Source of the DNA: Actinospineispora eucalypti
GTDB taxonomy: Bacteria; Actinomycetota; Actinomycetes; Mycobacteriales; Pseudonocardiaceae
NCBI GenBank assembly: GCA_014208095.1
Contig: JACHMT010000004.1
Location: 1-64,000, forward strand
Direction of reading: 5' to 3'
DNA length: 64,000 nucleotides
Position numbers and translations under genes: made by a program. Below are positions 25,790 through 33,879 of the stretch, piece by piece. The notes below the pieces were generated by a model. The model was not told the DNA's origin. It saw only the letters and a list, made by a program, of their open reading frames with translations, and ran no database searches. Within the stretch, counting starts at the first letter, position 1. The number at the start of each line of letters is the position of its first letter.

Positions 25790-26953
25790 TCAGCCCGGGA
25801 TGCGGTGGGGCACGAAGGCGGCGCCGTCGTCGGTGACCAGCCCGGCGGTCTCCCGGATGCCCAGGCCGGCGGAAACGTCCCCGACGATCCACGCGCCCAG
25901 TGCCGGCCGGTAGCCGTCGAACTCGGGCAGCGGGTCGAACAGCTGGTAGACGAAGCCCTCCTCGCCGTACACGCCGCCGGTCTCCACCTCGTAGCCGGGC
26001 GCCACGATGGTCACGTTGGCGCCCTCCCGGCCCAGCCGGGGCTTGCGCACGTACTCGGTGAGCAGGCCGGGCTGGTCGAGGTAGGCGGGCAGCAGGTTGG
26101 GGTGCCCCGGGTACATCTCCCAGAGCACCGCGAGCAGTGCCTTGTTGGAGAGCAGCGTCTTCCACAGCGGCTCGATCCACAGCGTCTCGGGCAGCGAGCG
26201 CAGCGCGTGCTTGCCGAACTGGTCGCTGAGCACCCACTCCCAGGGATAGAGCTTCACCAGCGCCGCGATGGACGCCTCCTCCAGGTCCACGAACCGGTCC
26301 AGCGCCACGTCCCAGCCGATGTCCTCGATGGCCAGGCCGACCGTGTCGATGCCCGCCTCGGCGGCGGTCTCCTGCAGGTAGGCGGTGGTCACGTGGTCCT
26401 CGCCCGAGGCATCCCCGCCCGACCAGGAGAAGTGCACCTCGGAACCGGGCAGCTTGGCCGCGATCTCGCCCCAGCGGGTGACCAGCTGCTCGTGCAGCGA
26501 GTTCCACTGGTCGTCGTCCGGGTGGGTGTCCTTCAGCCAGTGCCACTGCAGGATGGACGCCTCCAGCAGGGTGGTCGGCGTGTCCGCGTTGTACTCCAGC
26601 AGGCGGGCCGGGCCGGAGCCGTCGTAGCGCAGGTCGAACCGGCCGTACAGGTGCGGGTCGGAGCGCTTCCAGGACGCCGCGACGCCCTCCCAGGACCACT
26701 CCGGCAGCGCGAAGTCCTTGAACCGCTCGGTGGTCACCACGTGGTCCACCGCCTCGAGGCACATCGAGTGCAGCAGCTCGACGTCGGCCTCCAGGGAGAG
26801 CACCTCGTCCATCTCGAACACGTAGTTGACCGACTCGTCCCAGTAGGACCGGGCCAGGCCGTCCTTGCCGCGCCCCGGCGTGCCGTAGCAGAGCCCCTGC
26901 TCGGCCACCTTTTCTTCCCAGCCGCTGCGCGGCGACCCCGTCTCCCGACGCAT
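25790..26953 (-). CDS. Glutathionylspermidine synthase-like ATP-grasp amidoligase (YgiC/YjfC type)
   Basis: 387 residues, corresponding to the synthetase domain only; the N-terminal amidase of GspS is absent. Diagnostic stretches are LLEYNADTPTTLLEAS (about 120-135), SNKALLAVLWEMYPGHPNLLPAY (about 255-277) and YVRKPRLGREGANV, the ATP-grasp Lys/Gly region. It likely forms an amide bond using ATP; partner proteins suggest a peptide or protein C-terminus as acceptor. The N-terminus MRRETGSPRSGW is family-typical, and its coding segment is triplicated upstream. It lies directly downstream of the YgiB-like gene. Confidence 0.9.
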   Translation of the reverse strand: MRRETGSPRSGWEEKVAEQGLCYGTPGRGKDGLARSYWDESVNYVFEMDEVLSLEADVELLHSMCLEAVDHVVTTERFKDFALPEWSWEGVAASWKRSDPHLYGRFDLRYDGSGPARLLEYNADTPTTLLEASILQWHWLKDTHPDDDQWNSLHEQLVTRWGEIAAKLPGSEVHFSWSGGDASGEDHVTTAYLQETAAEAGIDTVGLAIEDIGWDVALDRFVDLEEASIAALVKLYPWEWVLSDQFGKHALRSLPETLWIEPLWKTLLSNKALLAVLWEMYPGHPNLLPAYLDQPGLLTEYVRKPRLGREGANVTIVAPGYEVETGGVYGEEGFVYQLFDPLPEFDGYRPALGAWIVGDVSAGLGIRETAGLVTDDGAAFVPHRIPG

Positions 26954-27050
26954 CAGTCAGTCCTCCCAGCCGCTGCGCGGCGACCCCGTCTCCCGACGCA
27001 TCAGTCAGTCCTCCCAGCCGCTGCGCGGCGACCCCGTCTCCCGTCGCATC
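26917..27050. repeat. Three 48-bp tandem copies of the amidoligase start region
   Basis: CCCAGCCGCTGCGCGG begins at 26917, 26965 and 27013, exactly 48 bp apart; copies are nearly identical, with one change (GACGC to GTCGC) in the third and a short truncation at its end. Read on the minus strand each copy has ATG, fourteen codons (MRRETGSPRSGWED) and TGA, then CTG and the next ATG. Only the copy nearest 26917 reads on into the ligase. The first ATG overlaps the YgiB-like stop as TGATG. Confidence 0.92.
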
Positions 27051-27801
27051 AGCTGCCGCCGGACCCGCCGGACCTGCCGGACCCGCCGGAGCCGCCGGAC
27101 TTGCCGGAGACGCCGAAGCCGCCCCGGCTGATCGTGCGGCCGGACTGGGTCTTCACCGTGGCGTTGCTGGGCGCCACCGTGGTCCCGCCGCGCACCGGCT
27201 GGCCCACCTGGCCCTGGCCGCCGTAGGTGTAGTGGTACTGCCGGCCACCGCCGCCGATGAAGATCGGGAAGAAGCCGCCGCCGTAGTAGCCGCCGGTGGG
27301 AGTGGTGCCGGCCGCCGCCGGTTGCACGCAGTTCTCCTCGGGCGCGATCACGCCCCGGTCGTCGGTGCACTGCGCCTCGACCTCGTCCGGCCCGGACGCG
27401 GCGTAGCCGATGGCGATCAGCGCCGCCACCCCGGCGACCGCCCCGCCGCCGATCATGACCCGTTTGCGGGTCTTCCGGCGCTTCTCCTCGTCGGCCAGGC
27501 GCTGCTCCTCGGCCTCCTCGGCGCGGCGCTCGGCCATCTCGCGGGCCCGTCGCTCGGCCAGGGTGGGCTCGCGGGGCACCGCCGTCTCCGCGTCCTGCTG
27601 GCGGATCCGGCCGGTGCGCTTCTCCCCGGCGGCCTCCTCCGGCTCGGCCGGTTCCTCCGGGTCGGCCGGGGCAGGATCGGGCTTCACCTCCGGCGCCGGC
27701 TGGTCGGCGGACGTTTTCTCTTCGCCAGGTGTCGGCGCGGCCGTCGGGTCCTTGGGAAGGTCGACGGGCTCCGGCCAGTCCTGGCCCCCCTCTTTGCTCA
27801 T
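27049..27801 (-). CDS. YgiB/DUF1190-like membrane protein with Gly-rich C-terminus
   Basis: 250 residues from ATG 27801 (AGGGGTGA upstream). Order: acidic, Pro-rich region (1-60), charged helix (about 81-104), one membrane segment (about 105-126), two Cys (145 and 158), then a Gly/Tyr/Phe-rich region (GGYYGGGFFPIFIGGGG). Near the C-terminus is TISRGGFG (223-230) followed by Gly/Ser repeats. The T-x-[ST]RGGFG tail is the mark of E. coli YgiB/YjfM, whose genes sit beside YgiC/YjfC ligases, as here. It may be the protein modified by the ligase; this is inferred. Confidence 0.75.
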   Translation of the reverse strand: MSKEGGQDWPEPVDLPKDPTAAPTPGEEKTSADQPAPEVKPDPAPADPEEPAEPEEAAGEKRTGRIRQQDAETAVPREPTLAERRAREMAERRAEEAEEQRLADEEKRRKTRKRVMIGGGAVAGVAALIAIGYAASGPDEVEAQCTDDRGVIAPEENCVQPAAAGTTPTGGYYGGGFFPIFIGGGGRQYHYTYGGQGQVGQPVRGGTTVAPSNATVKTQSGRTISRGGFGVSGKSGGSGGSGRSGGSGGS

Positions 27802-27996
27802 CGGATCACCCCTGGCCACGGTACCGGTCCTGGTCCGCCCCCGACCACCGAAGGCCGGCGTAGCTTACCTGCGGTGAGCAGGTGAACACGGTGAGTCTTC
27901 CTGGTGGGCGGCTCGCAGCACATCGGCTACCGACCGGCGCGTTCAGCGCCCCCTCGCCCGGCCGGGGGTCACCGGAACGTGCATGATGACAGGGCC

Positions 27997-29250
27997 ATGA
28001 ACCAGCTCCCCGGAACCACGCGCGCGAGCCGGCGCGCCGAGAAGGCCGCACCCTCGGGCCGACTGGGTCAGCTGCGTCCTCGGCACTTCGGTGTGATCAT
28101 CGGTGTGCTGCTCGGCGCCGGCGCCATGCTGATGGTGGCCACGCTGAACGACGTGGCGGACACGCAGGTCCCGATGCTGTCCACGCTCGCCTCCGCGCCG
28201 GTGCCGGAGAACCAGCGCCCGCTCACCCAGCGCACCCCGCCCCCGGCCGCCGCCGGCACCTGCCTGACCTGGAAGCGCCCGGACGCGGCCGACGCCAACG
28301 CCGTGGACTGCGCCAAGCCGCACCTGTTCGAGCAGGCCGGCCCGGTTCAGCTGGCCAGCTACGCGCCCGGCGCCGCGCTGCCGGACAACAACCAGTTCCG
28401 GGACCTGGTCAACAAGCACTGCACCCCGCAGGTGACGAACTACCTGGGCGGCAAGTACGACCCGGACGGGGCGTTCCGGTCCGGCGCGCTGAAGCCCTCG
28501 GCCAAGAGCTGGAAGGAGGGCGACCGCACGCTGCGCTGCGGCATCCAGCGGTTCTCCCGGTCCGGCGCGCTGTACCCGATCACCGGCAAGGTGGCCGGCC
28601 AGGACCAGGCGGACATCCGCCCGCCCGGCGCCTGCCTGGGCATCGACGGGCGGTTCATCGGCGACCCGGTGGACTGCTCGCTGCCGCACGCGGTGGAGTC
28701 GGTCGGCTGGGTGGACCTCGGCGAGAAGTTCAGCAAGTACCCCTCGGTCAAGGACCAGGACGACTACCTGCAGGCCCAGTGCGCCAAACTGGCCAGCAAC
28801 TTCGCCGGCGGGGACAACGTGGTGGGCAGTAAGAAGCTGTCCGTCATGTGGGACAACCTGATCCCCGAGTCGTGGAACGCGGGCACCCGCAAGGTGGCCT
28901 GCAACCTGGCCGCGCAGCTGGCCGACCGCAGCGGTTTCGCGCCGATCACCGGCAGCGTGAAGGGTCCGGTGCAGGTGGGTGCCAACGCGGCCCCGCCGGC
29001 GCAGGCGCAGGTGCCGCCGGGCGCTCCCGCCCCCGGGTCCGGGCAGGCGGTCAACGCGGAGGACGACGCGGACAGTGCCGCCCCGCCGCCCGCCCTGCCG
29101 CCGCCGGGCGAGGCGCCGGAGCTGCCCAAGCTGCCCGGTGCCGAGGACCTGCCGAAGAAGGAGGACCTGCCCAAGAAGGAGGACCTCGACAAGTTGAAGG
29201 ACCCCTTGGGTGAGCTGGGCAAGGCGGCCGACGGGGCCGGCGGGCGCTGA
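27997..29250 (+). CDS. Septum formation family membrane protein (Rv3835-like)
   Basis: 417 residues. A cytoplasmic basic N-terminus, one membrane helix (about 32-52, VIIGVLLGAGAMLMVATL) and two consecutive extracytoplasmic septum-formation repeats (about 85-195 and 205-310), each with paired Cys (GTCLTWK..VDCAKPH..CGIQRF; GACLGID..VDCSLPH..CNLAAQ). The tail is Pro/Ala-rich with a KKEDLPKKEDL repeat. Gene order serS, this gene, small zincin and pheA matches mycobacteria. The domain is associated with cell division; its molecular role is unsettled. Confidence 0.88.
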   Translation: MNQLPGTTRASRRAEKAAPSGRLGQLRPRHFGVIIGVLLGAGAMLMVATLNDVADTQVPMLSTLASAPVPENQRPLTQRTPPPAAAGTCLTWKRPDAADANAVDCAKPHLFEQAGPVQLASYAPGAALPDNNQFRDLVNKHCTPQVTNYLGGKYDPDGAFRSGALKPSAKSWKEGDRTLRCGIQRFSRSGALYPITGKVAGQDQADIRPPGACLGIDGRFIGDPVDCSLPHAVESVGWVDLGEKFSKYPSVKDQDDYLQAQCAKLASNFAGGDNVVGSKKLSVMWDNLIPESWNAGTRKVACNLAAQLADRSGFAPITGSVKGPVQVGANAAPPAQAQVPPGAPAPGSGQAVNAEDDADSAAPPPALPPPGEAPELPKLPGAEDLPKKEDLPKKEDLDKLKDPLGELGKAADGAGGR

Positions 29251-29257
29251 GCCGGCG

Positions 29258-29611
29258 ATGGACCCCGGGGCGATCAGCCCGGCGCGGTTCGAGGAGCTGG
29301 TCGCGGACGCGCTGGACCAGATTCCCGCCGAGCTGACCGGCGCGATGAACAACGTGGTGGTGTTGGTCGAGCCCGAACACCCGGAGGACCCGGACCTGCT
29401 CGGCCTCTACGAGGGCATCGCGCTCACCGAGCGCACCACCAGCTACTCCGGCGCGCTGCCGGACCGGATCACCGTGTACCGCGCCCCGATCGTCGACATG
29501 TGCGAGGACGAGGACGAGGTGGTGCACGAGGTGCTGGTCACCGTGGTGCACGAGGTCGCGCACCACTTCGGCATCGGCGAGGACCTCCTCCACGACCTCG
29601 GCTGGGCCTGA
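29258..29611 (+). CDS. Small metallopeptidase family protein (Rv3836-like)
   Basis: 117 residues starting 7 bp after the septum protein. The zincin motif HEVAHHFGI (HExxH) is near the C-terminus, preceded by VVHEVLVTV. The N-terminal part FEELVADALDQIPAEL and NVVVLVEPEHP is typical of the minimal zincin-like family. Peptidase activity is predicted from the motif but not established for the family. Followed immediately by a repeat array. Confidence 0.85.
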   Translation: MDPGAISPARFEELVADALDQIPAELTGAMNNVVVLVEPEHPEDPDLLGLYEGIALTERTTSYSGALPDRITVYRAPIVDMCEDEDEVVHEVLVTVVHEVAHHFGIGEDLLHDLGWA

Positions 29612-29621
29612 CCCCCCCTCC

Positions 29622-29712
29622 GCCGATTCAGTCACTTCAGCAGGGTGATTCAGTCACTTCAGCAGGGTGGTTCAGTCGGTTCAGCAGGGTGGTTCGGTCG
29701 GTTCAGCCGAGA
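29622..29712. repeat. Four-unit 22-bp-period array (GATTCAGT type)
   Basis: Units start at 29625, 29647, 29669 and 29691, exactly 22 bp apart. The first two are identical (GATTCAGTCACTTCAGCAGG...), the next two carry GGTTCAGTCGG and GGTTCGGTCGG variants. The array fills the gap between the converging zincin and histidine-phosphatase genes. Confidence 0.85.
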
Positions 29713-29728
29713 AACCCAGCCGGAACGG

Positions 29729-30412
29729 TCAGGGATTGCCGGTCGGGTCGGTGGGGGCCTCGGCGGCTTCCCAGAACTTGAGCAACCAGCCGCCCGGCGT
29801 CCCCGAGGGCGCCAGCACGATCCGGCCGGTGTTCGGCACCGGGCGGTCGTCGGACGCCTCACCGATCATCGCGCTGACCGCCACCCGCATGGCCAACCCG
29901 TGGCTGACCAGCACCAACAACCCGCCCGGGTGCTCGTGCCAGATGCGCTCCACGGCGGGCAGGTAGCGGGCGTGCAGGTCGGCGGCCGACTCACCGCCGG
30001 GAACCGGCCGGCCCAGGTCACCGGCCGCCCAGGACCGGACCACGTCGTGCAGCTCCTCCAGCGCGGCCTGGTCGGTGCGGCCCTCCAGGTCGCCGCAGAA
30101 CAGCTCGTGCACGCCCTCCACCTGGCGCGCGGGCAGGCTGTGCCGGGCGGCGATCGGCGCGGCGGTCTGCCGGGCGCGCACCGCGATCGAGGAGTACACC
30201 GCGCCGACCGGTTCGCCGGCCAGCGCGTCCGCCACCCGTTCCGCCTGGGCCAGGCCGATCTCGGTGAGCGGCGGGCCGGGCGGCAGCGTGTCCAGGGCGG
30301 TCACCACGTTCGACCGGGTCTGCCCGTGCCGCACCAGCACCAGCAACGGTTCCGCCGGTCGTGAGCGGCGATGCTCGCCATAGCGGCCATCGCCGCTCAC
30401 GGGTGCGCTCAT
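29729..30412 (-). CDS. Histidine phosphatase family protein (phosphoglycerate-mutase-like)
   Basis: 227 residues. The catalytic LVRHGQTRSN is at about 25-34, the second conserved region is YSSIAVRARQTA, the acid residue lies in FCGDLEGRTD, and the second His in VSHGLAMR. ATG 30412 overlaps the pheA stop in ATGA. It corresponds to Rv3837c (gpm2), beside pheA. The family includes mutases and broad phosphatases, and lack of extended mutase features favours a phosphatase. Confidence 0.88.
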   Translation of the reverse strand: MSAPVSGDGRYGEHRRSRPAEPLLVLVRHGQTRSNVVTALDTLPPGPPLTEIGLAQAERVADALAGEPVGAVYSSIAVRARQTAAPIAARHSLPARQVEGVHELFCGDLEGRTDQAALEELHDVVRSWAAGDLGRPVPGGESAADLHARYLPAVERIWHEHPGGLLVLVSHGLAMRVAVSAMIGEASDDRPVPNTGRIVLAPSGTPGGWLLKFWEAAEAPTDPTGNP

Positions 30413-31356
30413 GCGCACACTCCCGCGCGCACGCCGGCCAGCCAGGCGTCCGCCGCCGCGAAGCGTTCCGCGTCCGGCCCGGTGCCGTCCGCGGTGGCCG
30501 CCCCGGCGGAGGCCGGTTCGGGCAGCGGCAGCGCGCAGCGCGGGTAGGAGCCGAGGTAGCGCACCCGCAGGCAGCGCCGGTGCAGCGCGGCCAGCGCCTC
30601 GCCCATCGCCGGGTCGGCCACGTGCCCGGTGCAGTCCAGGTGGAACCAGTACTCGTCGCGGCTCCCCTTGATCGGGCGGGACTCGATCCGGGTCAGGTCG
30701 ATGTCCCGCAGGGCCAGCTCGGCCAGCACGCCGAGCAGTGCCCCGGGGCGGTTCACCGTGGTGGCGGCCAGTGTGGTGCGGTCCGTACCGGTGGGCTCCG
30801 GCGGCGGGCCGGGCGGCCGGGCCAGTACGAAGCGGGTGACGGCGGCGGCATTGTCGGCGATGTCGTCGGCCAGGATCTCCAGGCCGTGCACGGTGGCGGC
30901 GATGGGCGCGGCCACGGCGGCGTCCACCTCGCCCCTGGCCACCTGGGCGGCCGCCTCGGCGGTGGAGCTGGACATGCGCACCGAAGCGCCCGGCAGGTTG
31001 GCGGCCAGCCAGTGCCGGGTCTGCGCCTCCCCGTGCGGGTGGGAGGCCACGCTCCGGATCTGTTCCGTCGAAGTGCCGGGCCGGGCCATCAAAGCGAACC
31101 GCACGGCCAGCTTGAACTCCCGCCCGATGACCAGCGGCGGGTCCGCGACCAGGCCGTCCAGCACGGCCGGCACGCCGCCCTCCACGCTGTTCTCGAAGGG
31201 CACGCAGGCGGCGTCGGCCGCGCCCTCCCGGACGGCGGTCAGCGCGGCGGTACTGCTCGAGCAGGGAACGAGCTCGGCATCCCGCGCCTCCGGCAACCGG
31301 CGCGCGGCCTGCTCGGTGAACGTGGCGCGCGGGCCGAGATAGGCGAGACGGAACAC
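30409..31356 (-). CDS. pheA: Prephenate dehydratase
   Basis: 315 residues. It converts prephenate to phenylpyruvate. The N-terminal YLGPRATFTEQAA, FENSVEGGV and the catalytic TRFVL motif (about 170-175) define the dehydratase domain. A C-terminal ACT domain (about 187-265) carries ESRPIKG, the phenylalanine-binding motif, so feedback inhibition is expected. No chorismate mutase domain is fused. Coupled to the downstream phosphatase-like gene by ATGA. Confidence 0.95.
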   Translation of the reverse strand: MFRLAYLGPRATFTEQAARRLPEARDAELVPCSSSTAALTAVREGAADAACVPFENSVEGGVPAVLDGLVADPPLVIGREFKLAVRFALMARPGTSTEQIRSVASHPHGEAQTRHWLAANLPGASVRMSSSTAEAAAQVARGEVDAAVAAPIAATVHGLEILADDIADNAAAVTRFVLARPPGPPPEPTGTDRTTLAATTVNRPGALLGVLAELALRDIDLTRIESRPIKGSRDEYWFHLDCTGHVADPAMGEALAALHRRCLRVRYLGSYPRCALPLPEPASAGAATADGTGPDAERFAAADAWLAGVRAGVCA

Positions 31357-31386
31357 CTGCGCACTCTAGCCGCAGCGATGTTGTCC

Positions 31387-31432
31387 GCGTGCGCCTAGCT
31401 GGGCGCACGCTCGGTGAGCGCGCTCCGCGCTC
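31387..31432. terminator. Double hairpin between the 31434-32300 gene and pheA
   Basis: Two perfect stems in tandem: GCGTGCGCC/GGCGCACGC with a 6-base loop at 31387-31410, and GAGCGCG/CGCGCTC with a 3-base loop at 31416-31432, immediately after the stop of the upstream minus-strand gene. They probably end that transcript before pheA. Confidence 0.6.
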
Positions 31433-31433
31433 G

Positions 31434-32300
31434 CTACAGCAGCCCGAGACCGGCCAGCTCCGCGCCGGGGGCGGGCTCCGGGCCGCGGCCGCAGCGGGCG
31501 AGCAGGCCGCGCACCGCGCCGCCGGCCGCCTCGGAGAGCTTGCCCAGCTCCTTGGCCAGCGCGTCCGCGTTGGTCTCCCGCAGGGCGCTCTGCACGTCCC
31601 CGTTGACCAGCGCGCGGGCCACCGCGACCAGCATGTTCAGCAGGCCGTGCTCCACCAGTCCGGTCTCCGGGTCCTCCCGGCGGCTCACCGAGGTCAGCCC
31701 GAGGCTGGTGGTGAAACCCTCGGGCGCGCTGTCCGCCGCGATCAGGAACTCGGCGATCTGGTCCTCGGTCGGCACGTCCGAGGGGCGCGGGCCGCCGCAG
31801 CGCAGCTTGGGCGTGCAGCCGTGCTCGGCCACCCGGCGCACCGCGTCCAGCCAGACGGCGGTGTCCTCGGCGTCACCGTTCAGCGGCCGGCGCGGCTCCA
31901 CCACGGGCAGCACGTCCTCCGGGACGAACTCGGACACCCGCTCCAGCCAGATCGGGTCCACGTCCGGCGGGGCGGCGGTCTCCACGGTGCGCGGGGTGAG
32001 CAGCAGGTCCCGGGACAGGGCCAGGGACAGCGCCTTGGGTACCGCGCCCAGACCGGTGTCCACCACCAGCGACACGTCCACCGGCTCCTTCGGGCCGGCC
32101 TTCACCAGCTCCGTGACCAGCTCGGACAGCCGGGAGACCGGGCAGACCAGCTGGCCGGTCAGCCCGCCGTAGTCGCTGCCTCTCGCTTCCAGGTAACGGG
32201 CGACCACCTGGCCCATTGCCGGCGCGGTCGGCCGCGGCAGCAGCAGTGACGTGTCGTCGACAAGTTGGGCGAACAGGGGTGGAATCCGCACGGTCGACAC
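31434..32300 (-). CDS. Conserved actinobacterial protein of unknown function
   Basis: 288 residues from GTG 32300. It opens with PPLFAQLVDDTSLLLPRP and LEARGSDYGGLTGQLVCPVSRLSELV, then an alpha/beta pattern with VDVSLVVDTGLGAVP, GCTPKLRCGG and FLIAADSAPEGFTTSLGLTSV. This pattern resembles a TIM-barrel-like arrangement of short beta strands, but I do not recognise the family. No signal peptide or membrane segment. It is divergent from the iron-box DUF2470 gene. Confidence 0.7.
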   Translation of the reverse strand: MSTVRIPPLFAQLVDDTSLLLPRPTAPAMGQVVARYLEARGSDYGGLTGQLVCPVSRLSELVTELVKAGPKEPVDVSLVVDTGLGAVPKALSLALSRDLLLTPRTVETAAPPDVDPIWLERVSEFVPEDVLPVVEPRRPLNGDAEDTAVWLDAVRRVAEHGCTPKLRCGGPRPSDVPTEDQIAEFLIAADSAPEGFTTSLGLTSVSRREDPETGLVEHGLLNMLVAVARALVNGDVQSALRETNADALAKELGKLSEAAGGAVRGLLARCGRGPEPAPGAELAGLGLL

Positions 32301-32390
32301 CTGCCGAACCTAACGGCTGGGCGAACGGCGCCCGACAACGGCCCCCGTTGTATCACCCATCACATCGGGTGTATCGCCAGTTGAATGAGA

Positions 32391-32409
32391 CTAGGTTAGG
32401 CTCACCTAA
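32391..32409. promoter_or_regulatory. DtxR/IdeR iron box
   Basis: CTAGGTTAGGCTCACCTAA matches the 19-bp consensus TTAGGTTAGGCTAACCTAA at 17 of 19 positions. It is 19 bp upstream of the DUF2470 GTG start, just before a GGAGGTGA ribosome site, so iron-loaded DtxR/IdeR should block transcription. Confidence 0.85.
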
Positions 32410-32428
32410 CAAATCTGGAGGTGAGTCC

Positions 32429-33238
32429 GTGGGCAGTACCAAACTCCGCCGGCCGCTGGCGCCGTCCAACGCGGAACGTGCGCGCAGCATCGCCCGCCGG
32501 GGCGGCCATGCCGCGCTGGTCGGCCTGGACCAGACCCAGCGGGTGGTTCCCCTGCTGCACCACGTGGACTCCGACGGCGCCGCCACCCTGCTGCTGAGCA
32601 GCGAACATCCGCTGGTCGATTCGGTGCGCACCGGGCCGCGCAGCGGGCTGCCGGCCATGCTCGAGGTGGCGGACACCGCACCGGTGGCGCTGCGCGAGCC
32701 GGTCCGGGGGCTGCTCTGGATCAGCGGCTGGCTGGTCGCGCCGGGGCCGACGTACGCGCGCCGGCTGGCCATGGAGGTCGCCGACCAGCGCCCGCACCCG
32801 CGCCTGCTCGACCTCGGGCACGGCGCCAGCATCCTGCGGCTGCGCCCCGGCTCGGCCGTGCTCGCGGACGCCGAGGGCACCGGCCCGCTGGCCCCCGCCG
32901 AGCTGTCCGCCGCCGCGCCCGACCCGTTCTGCCAGTTCGAGCACGGCTGGCTGCGCCACCTGGAGGACGCCCACCCGGACGTCTTCGACGCGCTGGCCCG
33001 GCACCTGCCCGAACCGCTGCGCCGCAAGGCCGGCTGCCGGATCCGCCCGCTCGGCGTGGACCGGCTGGGCATGCGGCTGCGGGTGGAGGCCGACGACGGC
33101 GACCACGACGTGCGGCTGGCGTTCGCCGAGGCGGCGAACACGGCGGAGCAGCTACGCGTTCAGGTCGGTCTGCTGATCGGCTGCCCGTTCCGCGCCGCCG
33201 GCGGCACCGCGCCCGGCGCGATCACCGGCAGCGGCTGA
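32429..33238 (+). CDS. Iron-regulated DUF2470 protein (HugZ/pyridoxamine-oxidase-like)
   Basis: 269 residues. The N-terminal RSIARRGGHAALVGLD and HHVDSDGAATLLLSSEHPLVDSVR resemble the split-barrel flavin/heme-binding fold; the C-terminal HLEDAHPDVFDALARHLPE and GVDRLGMRLRVE form the DUF2470 domain. Related proteins bind heme or take part in iron handling; Rv3839 in mycobacteria is the syntenic counterpart. A strong GGAGGTGA precedes GTG 32429, and an iron box lies upstream. The 3' end overlaps the convergent DUF3817 gene by 87 bp. Confidence 0.82.
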   Translation: MGSTKLRRPLAPSNAERARSIARRGGHAALVGLDQTQRVVPLLHHVDSDGAATLLLSSEHPLVDSVRTGPRSGLPAMLEVADTAPVALREPVRGLLWISGWLVAPGPTYARRLAMEVADQRPHPRLLDLGHGASILRLRPGSAVLADAEGTGPLAPAELSAAAPDPFCQFEHGWLRHLEDAHPDVFDALARHLPEPLRRKAGCRIRPLGVDRLGMRLRVEADDGDHDVRLAFAEAANTAEQLRVQVGLLIGCPFRAAGGTAPGAITGSG

Positions 33239-33565
33239 ACCGCCGCGCGGTCCCATCGCCTTGACCAGCTTGGTCACCTTGCGCTCGGCCACGAACGAGA
33301 TGAACGGGATGGTGCCGGCCAGCGCGACGAGCACCGCGCGCACCGGCCGCCACCGGCACCGTTCGGCCAGCACCAGGGTGCAGACCACGTACGCCATGTA
33401 GAAGAACCCGTGCGCCGCGCCGACCACCGCCACCGGGCGGCTGTCGCCCCAGATGTACTTCATCGGCATCGCGTAGCAGACCAGCACCACCAGGCCGATG
33501 CCGGTGATGTACGCCATCACCCGGTAGGCGTTCAACGCGATCTTCCGGCTATCCACGACCGGCAT
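33152..33565 (-). CDS. DUF3817 integral membrane protein
   Basis: 137 residues from ATG 33565 (MPVVDSRKIALNAYRVMAYITG). Three membrane helices: about 13-33, 48-67 and 75-92, with the family motif AAHGFFYMAYVV. The C-terminal 35 residues are a low-complexity Gly/Ala tail written over the end of the convergent DUF2470 gene. Function unknown; DUF3817 proteins are small actinobacterial membrane proteins. Confidence 0.82.
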   Translation of the reverse strand: MPVVDSRKIALNAYRVMAYITGIGLVVLVCYAMPMKYIWGDSRPVAVVGAAHGFFYMAYVVCTLVLAERCRWRPVRAVLVALAGTIPFISFVAERKVTKLVKAMGPRGGSAAAGDRAGRGAAGGAERAADQQTDLNA

Positions 33566-33569
33566 TCTA

Positions 33570-33812
33570 CTACGGCGTGTAGAAGTTGGGATTCGGCCCC
33601 GGGCCAGCCACCGTGACATAGCGAGCGCTGGTTCTGTCCGCTTCGATCATGAGATCCACCGGACTGAGCCAGCGCTCGATGAAGCCGCCCGCCTCAGTCG
33701 CCGCAGCGTCGCCACAGTCCGTAACCAACACCCGACGCCGGGCGCGGAAAGCGCCGCGCAACGAAACAGGTGGCGCCCGAGCCGCGGGAGACCGCCCAGC
33801 CGCGTCGTCCAA
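33570..33812 (-). CDS. Possible small protein or gene remnant
   Basis: An 80-residue frame covering most of the otherwise empty 314-bp stretch 33566-33879. The C-terminal half (FIERWLSPVDLMIEADRTSARYV...PNFYTP) looks protein-like, while the N-terminal 35 residues are Arg/Ala-rich and unconvincing, and local GC is lower than around it. It may be the degraded 3' end of a lost gene. No ribosome site was found. Nothing else is seen in this gap. Confidence 0.25.
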   Translation of the reverse strand: MDDAAGRSPAARAPPVSLRGAFRARRRVLVTDCGDAAATEAGGFIERWLSPVDLMIEADRTSARYVTVAGPGPNPNFYTP

Positions 33813-33879
33813 GCCGATCTTTGGACCGGCACCCGGCTCAACTGGATGTGGATCTTCGACGGGCGACCGAGGTCGCGGA

